NCBI RefSeq assembly: GCF_037975245.1 | Contig: NC_092582.1 | Coordinates: 16,399,577-16,463,576 of the forward strand | Length of the DNA stretch: 64,000 bases | Reading direction: 5' to 3' | Source: Apostichopus japonicus | Lineage: Eukaryota > Echinodermata > Holothuroidea > Aspidochirotida > Stichopodidae | Part shown: positions 10,451 to 24,598 of the stretch, one piece after another | Layout: every line of letters begins with the position of its first letter | Position numbering within the stretch: position 1 is the stretch's first letter | Position numbers and translations under genes: made by a program | Notes under the pieces: generated by a model | What the model was told of the DNA's origin: nothing | Databases searched by the model: none | The model's input: only the letters and a program-made list of their open reading frames with translations

Positions 10451-13007
10451 TAACGTGATTTGATGTAAATTTTTCCTTTAGAGGTTCACTTAGTCTGTAC
10501 ATAATGCCATTTAGATGCTTTCTGCTTTTGCCCCTCTCCGTCCCCTTCCCTCCAACGGTTCATTTAATAATGAAGAAGATCCACTTGTCAAATAAAGGTT
10601 TTCCCCACCCCTCCCCTCCCCCTCCCCCTCCCCCCCCTCTTTCTCTGCTTAGAAACAGTTTGGATGCGTGTAATGTGTCGTATATTTCAACTTCCAGTTT
10701 CTCTCTCTAGCCAATTAAATCTGTCTTGTTTTGGCTGTGCCGGTTATAAAGTGCAGTTTCTGATGGATCTTGAGCATTGTGAACGTGCCCGAGTAAAGAT
10801 TACTAAAATGCTCTTAATAATATATTTCAGCATTTACAACCTTCCGCTGTTAATTTCACGGATTAACTTTTATGAAAGATTTGAACAATGGCAATATAGA
10901 AGGAAAAAGGGTAAAAGCCTCTCAAAAAGACATATAAATATATATATATATATATATATAGGATAATATCTCCATCTTCTAAAAGCCAAAAGTTAGTCCT
11001 CTTCTTTATAAATTTCTTTTTTTTCCTCTTGTTATGTCTCTTTTTTCTTTACTTTACTCTGTCGACTTTTTCCATTATTTTCTTGTGTTCTTTAAAAATT
11101 AAAGAATGCTTTTAACTTTTATAGGAGAAACTATAAAAGACAGAAAAATATACGGTAGATTATTTATAGAGATAAAGTCCGGTAGGTTAATTCTTTATTT
11201 ATGTCTTGTTTTGCCTTTTTTCTGTTTTTATGGTTTTTTTGGTTTGTTTTTTTTTGTCGTCAATATTCGTATAGCATGCATAGAATAGAAATTTGGGGAA
11301 AAGAAAAACTGCGAGATCAGAATTAACACACTCTGTGGGAGGGTGGAATCCCGATTAGAAATGAAATATTAATCACACGTTTTAGAGCCTTATAAACAAA
11401 TCTGAAAAAAAATCTTTCAATTACTATTAAGATTAGAAATTATGATAACGTATATGCGCATACTCACCCATAATGAAGAAAAAAGCAAACCCACACCTTC
11501 TATTATTTAAAACGCATTCATTATATGAAGCAAGCAAACCTTTTGCTATATACTTGCAACGTATTAACAGAGGTTCTTACCGATTTTAATTTTTCTTCTT
11601 TAAGAATTATCCCTAAATTTAAATATCTTATAATCTATGGCAGACTATTAAAGATTATATGAAGTTGACAGGGAAAAAAAAAAGAATACTTGTACGATAA
11701 TTTTTTTTTTATATACTATTGGATAATACTTCGAAAGCTTTTAAAAGGTTGAGACTGATAAATATTTCATTTAAGGATCCTTCCGTCATAAAGGCATCAA
11801 GAGGGTGTGGGTGGAAAGTGGAAGGCAATAAATAAAGAAGCTTAGGTAATTATAACTTGCTCGCCTTTGAATAATAAAAAGCCAAGGATTTTTTTTTAGG
11901 TGGCCGGGGTCGGGGTCGAGGAGATTAGTATAGCCGTAGACTACATATTAAGATTAAACAATAACAAGTTTTCAAGTTGCTTCTGAAAAGTATCAGTTGT
12001 TGTTTGCTAGTTTAGAAACAAGCATTAAGTATATGTATTTGTCATATAAAATATACAATAAAGTCAATATATATTAATATATAATTATATATTTTATATT
12101 CGTGGTTTCAACTTATATTTTCGTTTATAACACGAAATCGCGAGAAATATCATTGTTTTGACGTGCTGTAAAGTTATTAGCAACTCAGTAAATCAATAAT
12201 TTTGATCATTTTCGTTAAGATGTAACGTAATGCAATGTATGTATGTATGAAGGCATCTTTGTATCTATGTATAATAGTTATACATGCACAAAGTATTATG
12301 CGTATCTAAGTATAGGCCTATACAATACACATAGACTATGGTGGTGCCGTATCGGACAAAGAAAGGTTTTGTTAAGAGATAACAAATAAGAAGATTATTA
12401 TAATTGTATTGTTTTACGTCCATGACCACTACCCCGATGCTAAATTTAACTTCTTTTTATTGAGAATTCACTCTTTAGTATCTGTGGCGATATTATCAGA
12501 CACTATGATAACAATATCTACGCAAAATGTGTGGGCATTGTACAGCTATATATAATATTCAGTACACAATTAAAATCCTGGTATTCAAAGTGGAGGTCGT
12601 GAAACCTTTTCAAGGTCACCATTATAAAAAAAACTTAAATTTATAAATATTTATATAATAAATAAAATGATATTGCCGATATGTATAATATAGTGTTGGG
12701 AAAAGATGGACACATCTTGAATATATATTACTCCAAAAGATGCAGGCATTTTGCAACTAACCACCCTTATACGTATAATAATATCTCAAAGGGAAGGAAG
12801 AACCTCCCCCCCCCACCTCCCGACCCACCCTGTGACACCTTCATCAGACCACTGGAGGGTCGCCAAGGTGTAAATTATGGTCACCAAGGGAATAAAGGAG
12901 TTAGGGATTCAGATCACCATGGAGGTAAAACATAGTTCTTTCCGAAAGATGGGGCGAATGGCTCAACGGGTTCGTCTATCACAGTCAAACAGGGAGCTTC
13001 ATGCCTC
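10451..13007. other. AT-rich non-coding stretch
   Basis: I see no gene. Notable items are C-rich runs (10,610-10,638 and about 12,806), a short (TA)n at 10,938-10,960 and a very AT-rich patch at 12,056-12,105. An 84-residue and a 100-residue frame run across simple sequence and have no recognisable content. Confidence 0.6.
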
Positions 13008-13073
13008 AGTTTGTATTAACCTATTAGAATGTTAATGACAAGTTTGTATTAACCTATTAGAATGTTAATGACA
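13008..13073. repeat. Perfect 33-bp tandem duplication
   Basis: AGTTTGTATTAACCTATTAG begins each of two adjacent, identical 33-bp units (13,008-13,040 and 13,041-13,073). Identity is complete, so the duplication is recent. Confidence 0.95.
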
Positions 13074-15326
13074 ATGTGTGACGAAGCGAGATACTTTATA
13101 TGAGGTAATCGACGACGAAACTTTTTGCGAAGTTGTGAGGTATTTTTGTAGCTCATAGGGAGATACATCCATGGGCACCCTCCCCCCTCCTCCCCCTCCC
13201 GACTCCAACCTTCCACCCTCAAGTTGACAACCCAGATTGCAAACCTTTACGGGACATGATAAGCTTATGCCCCTTTCATAAGTTAGTTGTGCCCTCTTTG
13301 AGAAAGACAAATAACCCTTTTTATTCCAGCCCCCTTTTGTTTTGGTAAAATAAAATTGCCCGTCTTGGTGACTGAAAAAAACAGTGACCTTTTTGTCGAG
13401 GAATTTAGAAAACTGTAATTAGAATAAGTGCTCTCGTGTTAAGATATCAAAACAAAACAAAGGGTAAGGAAAAGGTACCGTTTTGTTTTGAAAAACAAAA
13501 CAAAGAAAAAAAAAATTTCCATTACTGGAATTTGTATAGTATAGAACGCACATGTAACCTAAGGTCCATTTCAGTGTCTGGTCACGTGATGCGTCAGTGT
13601 TTGGCGCCTCAATATCAAACTCGCATCCCCCCACTGCCCCTTCGAAGAGGACCGTGCTTGCGTCCCCGGCATAGATTAAACCCTGTCCCGTATATATATA
13701 CTTCATGAACACAAAAATACGTTAACCGTATCGTTAAAAGCTTAGCTATATGTTTGACAGAGTTACTACAGAAATACATTCATGCTAAAAAAAAACCTTA
13801 CGATTTCTAAGATAGTCAATATATACTCGCACTTTATTCTTTCTCTCGCTATAACATTGATATAAGGTGCTAACCGACTGTATAGTATCCTATATCTGGG
13901 ACAAGTTTTATAAATTTGCTAATATGTAAGATCGTGATATTACATATACATATTAAATTTAGGGTTCTCTGTGTATCCCTCCACGACACCCACCCTAGAC
14001 TCCACCATTGATCGGATGGGTGTCTCCTAGAGCTCCACGTTTGCAGACGGAATCATGACGAGAAAGAAATCTCGTCTGTGTATGGTACGTATAAGCTTCG
14101 GTTTGTAACTGTCACACGTGATCCTATACGCAAACACAAAAATTATAGCTATTTTCAAATGTAATCAACCCGTTTATGATTTTCTTCTTTGACCTGACTC
14201 AGTTTTCAAAGTCATCAACTTATCCTGTAAATCACATAACTTCATAGTTTGCTTCCCTCTTTCTTTCATTTCTTCTTCATTTTCTTCTTCTTTTTCGTCT
14301 TCTTCTGCTTGTTAAATCGATAAAGACTAGAAGAGAAATTCGTCTAAAAATTATTCAGTATAAACTTTTCAATAAAAGCTTTCCTTTTAAACTGTTTCTA
14401 CATGTTATACGTGACAAGGCAACACCTGTAACAAAGTCATTCCCATTTTCTGTTTTTTTCTTTCTTTTTTGATTGGAAAACAATCAATTTTTTATTTCCT
14501 TTAAAATTCCTCTAACGGGACCAGGATCTCTGATGTCATGACTGCGGCGATAAATGCAATAGCACGTTCCTTTAAAACCGATTGAAATTCATTCCCACGG
14601 TTGGCCCGACGGAGTATCTCAAGTATCTACTATAAAGTGATTTCCTTCTCCTTTTATTCGTGGAGGGGTTTTTTGTATTTTCCTCTTCTTCATCTTCTTC
14701 TTCTTCTTCTTTTTTTCTCTTTTCCCTGTAAATTTTTTCCCTCTCTGTTACAAATAAATTGTCTTGAGTATAGAATCCTGGACAAGATGAGGTATTAATG
14801 GAATGGCGTTTGAGAATAAGTCAACTTCATACCTTCCCCCCTTCAAGAAGAGAGGAAAAAAAGAAGCTCTCGATATTGTCTCCCAAAAGTAATTAACGGC
14901 AGAGGATGGGTATTGATCAATGCTTATCAATTTCAAGTCAGCCTTCAATGGCTTTCTTAATTGCATCCCTAAGCCCCAATACGTGTCTTGTAACTGCTAA
15001 ACAGTGTGTAGTTAATTAGCAGATATCGTCTGTAGTGTTGGTTGAGCGTGAGCTTTAGCTTAGCTTTCTCTTATAAGTTCTGTACCACTCTCGAGGGACA
15101 ATCCAAAACCCCTTAAGCGAACGCTATCCATTAAACAAATCCATTTTCAAAGTTTGACGTTATCCGTCAAAACAAATTGAATGGCGAAACTGCTCCAACA
15201 AAATTTTTTAAGGGGGGATGTGTGGGGGGGGGGAGGGAATGTGTTCATGTGTATGGTTCCTAATCTTATATAGCAGCTAGTAAACCTTACTTACTTTTTT
15301 TGTACTGGAATATATATATATATATT
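13074..15326. other. AT-rich non-coding stretch
   Basis: I see no recognisable gene. Overlapping 97- and 90-residue frames on opposite strands at 13,419-13,712 contain no domain I recognise. Pyrimidine-rich patches ((CTT)n near 14,270-14,310 and 14,687-14,710) and a G run near 15,220 are present. Confidence 0.55.
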
Positions 15327-15349
15327 GAAATCGCAATGAGTTGGAAAAT
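15327..15349 (-). mobile_element. SINE tail fragment
   Basis: GAAATCGCAATGAGTTGG continues to GAAAAT. This matches the 3' end of the tRNA-derived SINE found at 29.2, 48.4 and 50.2 kb (GAAAATCGTAATGAGTTGG) with about two differences. It is bounded by TA-rich sequence on both sides, just like the full copies. Only the tail is left. Confidence 0.6.
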
Positions 15350-16770
15350 ATATGTTTATACATATATATATATATATATTTATATAGTATATATATACAT
15401 ATATGGTATAGATAGATAGATAAATATATGGGGACGTTTGCATCTCCATGGGACAGGGTCTTTTTTCTTCTCTTTACTTGGTTTTACACACTTTTCTTTT
15501 ATCTTTCTTTCTCTTCGTTTTCTAGTTTCCCTACATTTATACCAGCATATATTGTCTCCTCATCCTCCCGGCGCGACTACACTCGTTTAGATCACTTTTC
15601 TCTTCAGAATCGATCGGGACACACAAGTTGAATTATTGTGCTATAGAAAGTGAATGAAAAGAAAAGAGTGACCGTATACGCTTTCCATTTTTAAGGAGTG
15701 GTAAATGGGGGTATAAGTTTACACTTTTCACTGGCTAGCTTTTTTTCGGGCAACATATACCCAGTGCAAACACTCCAGATTTCTTTTAGACATTTTGGAG
15801 AGGGGAACATGAGAAAATTGGGATAGAGGGAAGAGCGAAGAAGTGGTATGATAAGAGGATGCTGAGTGGTTGGTATAAGTCATTGGCGAATTAGTAGTAG
15901 GCGCTCGGCTGCCAAGAAACTGATTGTAAGGCGGAAAGGGAACTATAGACGCAAGAAAGAGAAAAGAAAAAGAATATATACCCCCGCGAGAGGTGGAGAG
16001 AGAGAGAGAGAGTGAGGTGGAGAGAGGAAATATTGTAAAATGACGTATAAGTTTCATGTTCTCCATAGATCAAACACTAGACTTCAATTAGTGGTCATTT
16101 GCTTGGTTGGTATTTGATGAAGGACCGTATATATACATCCGTCGTCGCTGGAAATAGATATATAACGCAGTATATATGATGGTATATAGATTTAATGTAT
16201 ATAGTTATATGTAGGCCTATTAGTGATAGACCTATATATGTACATGTATGGCGCTCATATCAATTTATAGGTGTGGGATGGTCGTGTAATGTAACTCTAT
16301 ATTTTGTTTTTAGATGTCAATAAATATGAGATCAAAAATACAGGTTTTATATATAATCGGTACCAAAACTTATACAGATTTACATGTCTCAAAAATAGAC
16401 AATGGAGTCTTCTTGTTTTAATTTTCTTCTTCTATTATTATTTTTTTGGTTCTAACATGCACGAGTGGTGGATACATGCAGTTGTGAAATAATTTCTCAA
16501 AGGCTGGCTATAAAAAGTAGTATTCCATGAAACTTAAATGTGAATTGATATAAAGAGTAATAGAGTAGTGTATAAATAGAGACTTCATTAAGATGAACGA
16601 ATTTGATACGAGCCCACGTTATAATTGACCTGCTTTCAGAGCTATATATAGGATATAATTATGTATTAACTGAATATAAATTACAAACCTTTAACTACCG
16701 CCTTCGACAGACTTAAGATGAACACTTGATATGAGGGCTTTGTGTGGGCTTCAGCTAATTATTAAATGAA
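15350..16770. other. AT-rich non-coding stretch
   Basis: I see no gene. Short TATA/GATA simple repeats lie at 15,360-15,425, and a (GA)n patch at 15,996-16,012. A 112-residue minus frame at 15,728-16,066 is Ser/Leu-rich over the GA patch and looks like an artefact. Confidence 0.55.
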
Positions 16771-16773
16771 TAT

Positions 16774-16862
<89 letters not shown>

Positions 16863-16883
16863 TATATATATATATATATGTAT

Positions 16884-16922
<39 letters not shown>
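16771..16922. repeat. (TA)n microsatellite
   Basis: About 150 bp of alternating TA with AAATA, GATA and TGTAGATA interruptions. Confidence 0.95.
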
Positions 16923-16926
<4 letters not shown>

Positions 16927-17701
16927 CATTTAAGCTCTACATATATTGGTGACTGCTGTGCTTTTTTGTGGACAACTTCCCTATGAAGTATGGGCGTTCA
17001 TCTGGGGTCGGGGGATTTACCCCTGGAAAATCAAAACATTGAAAAAAAACTGTACTCTCGAGGGCTGAACAGGAATTAGGCCAAAATTTCCTCCCCCCCC
17101 CAAAAAAAAATGGCAGTGCCTGCCCCTTGAAAAGGATGGCCCTCTAGCAAAGGAAGTCTATAGCTACTCCCCTTGCCCCACCCCCTCTAAGTATATCGGA
17201 TGCCCTGAACAGAAGAGTAGTGAGGTTCCTTTGAATATGAGAGCTTAACAAATGGCAAAAGCTAGCCTATTACGTAACTGATGAAATGGCCACACTTTGA
17301 TAACTGTTGCATCATTTTGATGTGGGTACCATACCTCAGTTAGAATAATATAACTTAACCCGTCAAAAGATTGTCTGGCAAAGCTCCAAAAGACCTTCTG
17401 CAGTGACTTCCTTTTCTTTCCTTTTCTTTCCTTTTCTTTCCTTTTTGTCTTTTTGTCTTTTTTTTTTTGTATGTTTATAGTTATAATTATTTGTTTAGGC
17501 TTGGATGTTTGACGAGCATGAAAATAGACTACTGTACTGATTGTGTACGAGTTATCAGGATTGATTACTGTTGTAAGGTATTGTAGAACTTCGTCGGTGA
17601 AATGGGGAAGATCAACTAAGAACTAAGAATCAACTCGAAACGTTGGGAAGTACTTGTCTGTGGCTCTGCTAGTCTCCAAATCCTAACTAATGTATATGGA
17701 T
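16923..17701. other. Non-coding stretch with pyrimidine repeat
   Basis: I see no gene. A mixed G/C-run block lies at 17,010-17,190. A (CTTTTCTTTC)n-type pure pyrimidine run at about 17,407-17,469 could form triplex DNA. Confidence 0.55.
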
Positions 17702-18129
17702 TTGATCAGTTTATACTGCGAATTAGAGTAAATCGTTAATCAGTATAAACTGAATTGTGTACATAGCACCGTAATACATGTTAAGACCTGTCAGCAGATG
17801 CTACTGTGAAAAAAATTACTAACAGACGAATTCATTACTCAAATGCTGTTTCAACTAATGACTGGTTAGGAGTCTAAACAACTATCCCTATGTTTAACTA
17901 GTAAGTGTACCTTGTAAAGATGGTTCATATTGCATATTTTAAGCGCTTTGCAGTAAAGTGACATCCACAAATGTGTATGAAATTATTGGCGAAACCTTTA
18001 GAGTATAGTCTGGTTAGTCCGGTCAATCATTATTCATGATTGTGTGTTTAGTATTTTCTGTTTGTAAGTCCTTCTCAGTATAGCAACTGGTCATAAAATG
18101 TAACACATCAGTTTTAACTGATGAACGGG
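17702..18129. mobile_element. Dispersed repeat family, copy A
   Basis: Aligns in direct orientation with 24,599-25,062 over nearly its whole length. Long shared words include ACATGTTAAGACCTGTCAGC, ACAGACGAATTCATTACTCA and TTGTGTGTTTAGTATTTTCT. The start carries CAGTTTATACTG and, about 20 bp later, its exact complement CAGTATAAACTG, which would form a hairpin. The end word CAGTTTTAACTGATGAA is an imperfect inverted copy of the start TTGATCAGTTTATACTG. I read it as a small non-autonomous DNA element (MITE-like). It has no open frame of note. Confidence 0.75.
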
Positions 18130-18762
<633 letters not shown>

Positions 18763-18763
<1 letters not shown>

Positions 18764-19201
18764 ACCGTTTTATATAAGTTGCATGTTTTTCGATCTGTAG
18801 GCTTAGGCCTTACATGTCAAAACAAGAAAAAAAAACCGACACGTGAGTGCCTTTAACCTTCCCAGCATGCAGCTGAAATCTCACCAGGCGCAAAAAAAGA
18901 AAGAAAAGTTGACTCATACGGAAGAATTATCTACAAGCAAAATCTCAACAAGTTTTATGATTTAGCTGATATCAGCTCATAAATGCTCGAACAGAGAGCA
19001 CGAGTGGAGTGCTTTTCTTGTTTTCTCCTTTTTTTCGTCTTTCTCTCCCTTATTTTTTTTTTAAGTAGGTCATTACGATCATATGGAGCAATTCCCTGGT
19101 ATATGTTATAGATTATAACGTTTGACTATTAAAAACAAAAGAGAAAAAGCGATACAAAACTGTCGATTGGCAAGGAGAGAGAGAGAGCGAATTATAAATC
19201 A
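18763..19201. other. Non-coding stretch
   Basis: I see no gene. There are T-rich runs near 19,020-19,065 and a short GA run near 19,178. Confidence 0.5.
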
Positions 19202-19517
19202 AGTGTTTTTGTCATACGTTGGCACCAGACGGCTTATTTTCTAACAACGTGTTAAACTTTAGAATTGAGTCGTTTCTTCCAATGTGATGAACATCAAACT
19301 CTCGAAAAGCCGCTGGACGGTTAGTTGGGTTCAAATGAGGCGCGATATTCGCGTTGCTGCCGCTTGATTTGTAAATGATGACATCATTTAAAGGCGATGG
19401 CAAAACGACAAGGCTATATATTTGTCGATATTTGATGTAGTTTTGTTTTGTCGAAATCTGTTCTTACATAACTACAACAAATAAGGAAAAAGGAAGAATA
19501 ATTATGACCATGTATGA

Positions 19518-19598
<81 letters not shown>

Positions 19599-19630
19599 AT
19601 ATATATATATATATATAGAATATATATATA

Positions 19631-19692
<62 letters not shown>

Positions 19693-19757
19693 AAGTGTTT
19701 TGTCATACGTTGGCACCAGAGGGCTAACTTTCTACAACGTGTTATATACTTTAGTCG
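19202..19757. repeat. Diverged ~62-bp direct duplication spaced by a (TA)n tract
   Basis: Copy 1 (19,202-19,263) and copy 2 (19,693-19,757) share GTCATACGTTGGCACCAGA, GGCT.A.TTTCTA and ACAACGTGTTA. Between them lies a unique segment of about 250 bp followed by a (TA)n tract with GAATATA interruptions (19,518-19,690). A 63-residue minus frame at 19,212-19,403 covers copy 1. It has balanced composition but no domain I recognise. Confidence 0.8.
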
Positions 19758-20286
19758 TTATAGCATATACTGAACAAGTTCAAGGAAGAACGTTATCTTA
19801 TATTTAAACTTGTCAGTGAATGTTGAGATGTTAAACGCCCCCCCCCCTTTAACTACCTGAATATGAATTACATAAAATGCATTGACTCTGCCAATTGTTA
19901 AGTGCAATCAAACATAAATCAACAGCTATAATTTTGGTCTTCTTTTCTCTCTTTTTGTCTATCTTTCTCTTTTTTTATGTAAGAGGTAAGATAAATTCCT
20001 CCAGGCATTGCTTGAGGCCTTCACCTGTAACTTATGAATATTTGAACTTTCAACATCATCAGATTTGAAATCAAAATTATGCAAGCCTCGGGGGTGTTAT
20101 CGATGGATAACAAAATTGTCAAACAACTGGATGCCTACAAAAAAAAAGTCGGTAGTATAATACAGAGCTCAAAGGTATAAGGAGGGAACAGAATCTATAA
20201 AGATCACGCTTAAAGGTATGCCCTACAATATTATAAGTTAGACAGAAATTTAGCTTCACAAAATACAGACATTTTTCTTTCTTACA
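19758..20286. other. Non-coding stretch
   Basis: I see no gene. A C run lies near 19,840. Confidence 0.5.
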
Positions 20287-20313
20287 TAATATATATATGT
20301 ATATATATATGTA

Positions 20314-20392
<79 letters not shown>
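20287..20392. repeat. (TA)n microsatellite
   Basis: About 105 bp of TA with TGTATA and TTTATA interruptions at the left edge. Confidence 0.95.
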
Positions 20393-20395
<3 letters not shown>

Positions 20396-21556
20396 CTTTC
20401 TTTCTTCTGCTTCCTTCTTCTTGTTAGTTGGCAACGATGATGGAGAGATTATTTTGTGTTTGGAGTAGTTTATACTTTGATTAGGCACGAAATGGAGGCT
20501 ATACTTTCAGAAGCTAATTTAAAATAAAACAGAATAATTTAGCAAATTTCGTATCCATCGGAGCGCAAGTAATTATTAACGTAATCAATAACCTAACGTA
20601 TACAAAATGTCTTCACGAATTATGTGCAAATTGTTAAAGTACTTAAAAAGAGAGAGAGAGGCAAATAAAGAGAGAGGGAGAAAAACAAAATATAAAGGAT
20701 GTTTTAGTTTATAACGAAAAAGCTTTCTTCATCTTCTTCTCTTCTTTTTTAACCTCCTTAAAATTTAACAAGTGAAGAAAAAAAAAATTGTTTAACCTTA
20801 AAAGAGCAAGTTTACACTTTCTCATTTTAGCACTTCCTGAAAGAAACCCTTTTTTTTTTTGGTTTCGCGAGCCATCTGCGAAAAGTCTTGAAGATTGGTA
20901 AAAGAAAAATGAGGTAAAGTAGAACGGATTGGTTCATTAGGCACTATCAAGACATTTTCTTTTTAGTACGTGTATGTGGAAGTGTTATGATGGTGCCAAG
21001 CTAAGAATTGGGAAGTGTTAGCGGTAATTGGCCAAATCACGGCCATTGGTGACAGTGTTATAACCAAAAGCAAACAAAATTAACAAGAGATAAATAAAAC
21101 ATCACTTAGTTCAGATCGAGTCTAAAAGACAACACGTTCGAAACCGGAGAAGGGAGGTGATTTGGAATTAAGTGCATTTATTAGGGGAAGAAGAAGGAAA
21201 AAAAAGGATAGTATATTTATAAGAAGAGGAAAGCGGGGTGGGATGGGGGGGGGGCAGAGAAGAGATGATGACGCAATTCTCACATGATATGACGAGTTTT
21301 AGTCTTTGTGTTGAGTCATTGTCACGCCAGCTGTGTGTGTGTGTGTCATGTATTCTCATTAAACCGTGCACAGATCGGCTGGGACAAACCTTTTACGACC
21401 GGAGGGTGTGTGTAGATAAGAGTACGGGGTAAGGCGTACCGGGAGGGGGGGGGGTCGTTAATTGATCATGCAATTACTTACCTATACAGTTACAAGTATA
21501 TGGGAAACAATTATAACTTCATGAATAACGTGCATACGCAAAATTCATATATACAA
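20393..21556. other. AT-rich non-coding stretch
   Basis: I see no gene. (GA)n patches lie near 20,650 and 20,673, and G runs near 21,246 and 21,445. Confidence 0.55.
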
Positions 21557-22050
21557 TGCTAGCAGGAATCGCCGGTCGGTTTTTGTGTAGATTGAAATAA
21601 AATGACTTTTCGAAATGAAAAATGTTATGCGTGTCATTGATTCAAATATCGTGCATTTACATACATCCAGGTATACAATCATAGAGAAAAAAATATTCAT
21701 ATCTGTAAGCGATACATCTTCACAACACATTCCATCATCCAAACTGCATTATAGCTCAGTCTCGATGATATAGCAGGACTCTCTCTGTTACGGTATATAT
21801 GGAGATTGGAATATTTCAATCTAACGTTCGAATTGAACATGTTATACATGTCATTGAAGTAAAATATTATACATTGACAAGCATACAGATATATACAATC
21901 ATGATAACAGAAAAACATATTCACATCTGTACAAGATTTTTTTTTTCACAAGAAACTGTTCATCCAATTGTCAACGGTAGCAAAGACTCTGCCGGTTGTA
22001 CGGTAGACGATATACCGCATCTAGAGATTAAATTGAAACAAAGGGGTTGC
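21557..22050. repeat. Diverged tandem duplication, period about 214 bp, two to three units
   Basis: Unit 1 (21,557-21,715) and unit 2 (21,772-21,935) share in order AGCAGGA, GATTG.AATA, TCGAA.TGAA.ATGTTAT, TGTCATTGA, TATACAATCAT and ATTCA.ATCTGTA. A partial third unit from about 21,970 repeats AGCA..GACTCTGCCGGTT and the following TAGA..GATTAAATTGAAA. Identity is moderate. Similarly framed minus-strand peptides in the first two units come from the duplication and are not evidence of coding. Confidence 0.65.
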
Positions 22051-23641
22051 ATTTTCAGCTCATTTCATTTATTTGATTAATAAAAAAACCCGGACGCCTC
22101 TATGCATTTGGGAGCAAGTGCCGAACAGAGACACGAATAACTTCCCCTTAACTACTCAATCGCCCCCCCCCCTCCGCATCCCTCTATCGAAATTTATACA
22201 TTACACTTATTAGTTCACAAGAGAGAACCCGGCTGTAACCCCCCCCCCCCCACCTCCCCCAATGTTTTGATTTAGGTGTGTTGGTCACTAATTTCAAAAA
22301 AAGTTTAGAGGCAGAATTTTGGGTTATTTATAGATTGAATTTTCATTCTAAAACAATTGAAAATTCAAGACAAAATCGCGTGTAATTTATCCAAGCTCAC
22401 TTCTTTACATTTAGAATGTATTAAAGGTACTAATAAACAGCGCTGGTAAATATTTGATACGGCAAGAGTTTTTGCTCTAAAAGTAACAAATTGTGACAAA
22501 TTTCAGCGAACAAGAATACGAAATTAGTTTTTAAAAAACTCTTCTTTTTATTCGATTTTTTGCTTTGTTTTAAATAGTTGTACACACACAAACACTCACA
22601 CACAAATTGTGGTTAAATCATGGTTATTGATTTATTACTTTTTTATTTTTTAAACGATTCTCTTCTCAAAAGGTAAAGGCCTTGATATGACGTTTTCCAC
22701 GTATGGAGAATCGAGTAACGGTATGTCTTTGTGTCTGCCTTTGTGCTATTATTATTCTTTTTGACAAGCTACCATACACTATTGCTGGTTTCAAGAGGCA
22801 TTTTTTCCACCAATTTAAACAAATTTATGGTGGGCAGCTTCTATCGAATCTAAAAAACGAAAAAAAAAAAAAAACGAGAGCAAAAAGTAAGAAAAAAAGG
22901 TTCCTCGCCCTTCTATTTCTCCTTTTCTCCTTTACTTCAAATCAGAAAGTTAAAATATGTCCTTCACCCACGTCATTATTTGATAAGAATAAACCACCAG
23001 TCGAGTACTTTCACGACGCATGGTTACCTCAACAGATGTATCTTTCGAGACGATGGCTCAAATTTGTTCCGCTCAAAAAATGCAGATTACAAAATTCAGT
23101 GGCGGAAAAAAAAAAATCCTCGCCCAAATCAACCTCAGCTCATATATGTTTAGGGCAGAGGTGTATGCGTTCACGGCTTTATGCACCATAACTTTATCAT
23201 GCGTAAAACGACGTGTTGAAAAGTTAACAATAAAGAATATTGTGATAACGCAATTAGTACGCACCATTACGAAACTATATACGCTTAAAGCAGACCATAA
23301 TTCGCGTGAACTCTCTCGCGGAGAAATATAATAAGAGTTTTTGAATTAAACAGTTAATGAATTTGCCTTCTGTTCAATTTTATCCCCATGCATGCAGCTT
23401 CTTTTTCCCTTTCCTTAACTCGGTATCGTCGTTTAAGTAACGAAACCTTGTTAAAGAAAGATATAGAATGCGGAAGTAAAATAAAAAATAAAGTAAAAAA
23501 TTGGTAATGTGAAGAGTGATTTTTGTAAACGAGAGAAATTACATTTTTGAAGCGGACCTGCTCTAGAAAATTAACCAGCAGATGTTTATTATCGACTGAA
23601 AATAACGAATTGGTGATCATATGGGCAGTAGAGTAAGTTGA
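22051..23641. other. AT-rich non-coding stretch
   Basis: I see no recognisable gene. A 162-residue plus frame (22,703-23,191) is Lys/Ser/Leu-rich over poly-A and T runs and matches no family I know. C runs lie near 22,163 and 22,240. Confidence 0.5.
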
Positions 23642-23685
23642 TTGGATTTATATATATTACATATATATATATATATATATATATA

Positions 23686-23739
<54 letters not shown>

Positions 23740-23750
23740 TATATATATAT

Positions 23751-23833
<83 letters not shown>

Positions 23834-23840
23834 TGTATGT
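23642..23840. repeat. (TA)n followed by (TTTA)n
   Basis: TA alternation to about 23,750, then about 20 copies of TTTA to about 23,834, ending in TGTATGTATA. The switch looks like expansion of a TTTA unit seeded at the edge of the TA tract. Confidence 0.95.
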
Positions 23841-24598
23841 ATATAAACGTGTTTGTGTAAATACATAGGGAAGCGGTTCATTTTGTTTAACAATAAGATT
23901 AAGCAAGACCAGTGGAAATTAAGGAATTCCTCATTATCGTATTGCTGGATAGGGCCTAATCTTTTTTGGCGATAGTTTCTAGGTCAGACATTATCAAATA
24001 TATGATGCCTTGTTTTGTCTATTTGTTTTCTTTGTTTAAATGTCAATTGTCATCACTCAACCTCTTTGTTGTCATCTCATATGGAACGTTTTGGTGAAGT
24101 GGTGACCGAAAAGGCACAAACTAAACAAAACAAATAAAAACATATACCTTTACTGTTCAAAGCAATTGCAATTCACCACTGAAAATATTAATACACAGAG
24201 TGCATACTTGGGAGCCGTGCAGCTGAAAGCAACCTTGCTCATGCACGAGTTCGGGTGTTGCACACTAGGGTTAGTATTGTAGGTTACTTCTACTTGAAAC
24301 GAATTGCACAAGATATGAACATGAAAGAAGAAAGCAAAACTTTATAGTTTATCATGGAGATGTTGGTTATGAAAAATCTTGGTCCGTTTGGGAGATATTT
24401 TGGTGACAATTTAGTTTCTTTAGGGGGCAGCCACTCTGTCAATGTGTGACGTCATAATGCTAGTAAAGGTCGTGAAAGCCTTCACATTCTCTTGGTTGTT
24501 TTTTCCTTTAACATTTTCAAGGCAGAATATAAGCAATATTGACAATGAAACCGACACATAGTTTAAGGTCATGTTGCAACTCAATGTACATTGCTTCT
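23841..24598. other. Non-coding stretch
   Basis: I see no gene. It contains one exact TGACGTCA at 24,447-24,454. Confidence 0.5.

Noticed and set aside
9294-10453. Five overlapping frames of about 290-340 residues on both strands
   Set aside because: They are translations of the tetranucleotide tract and adjacent (TA)n; all frames stay open because the units lack stops.
22703-23191. 162-residue plus-strand frame
   Set aside because: Lys/Ser/Leu-rich over A and T runs; no domain, splice or polyadenylation context.
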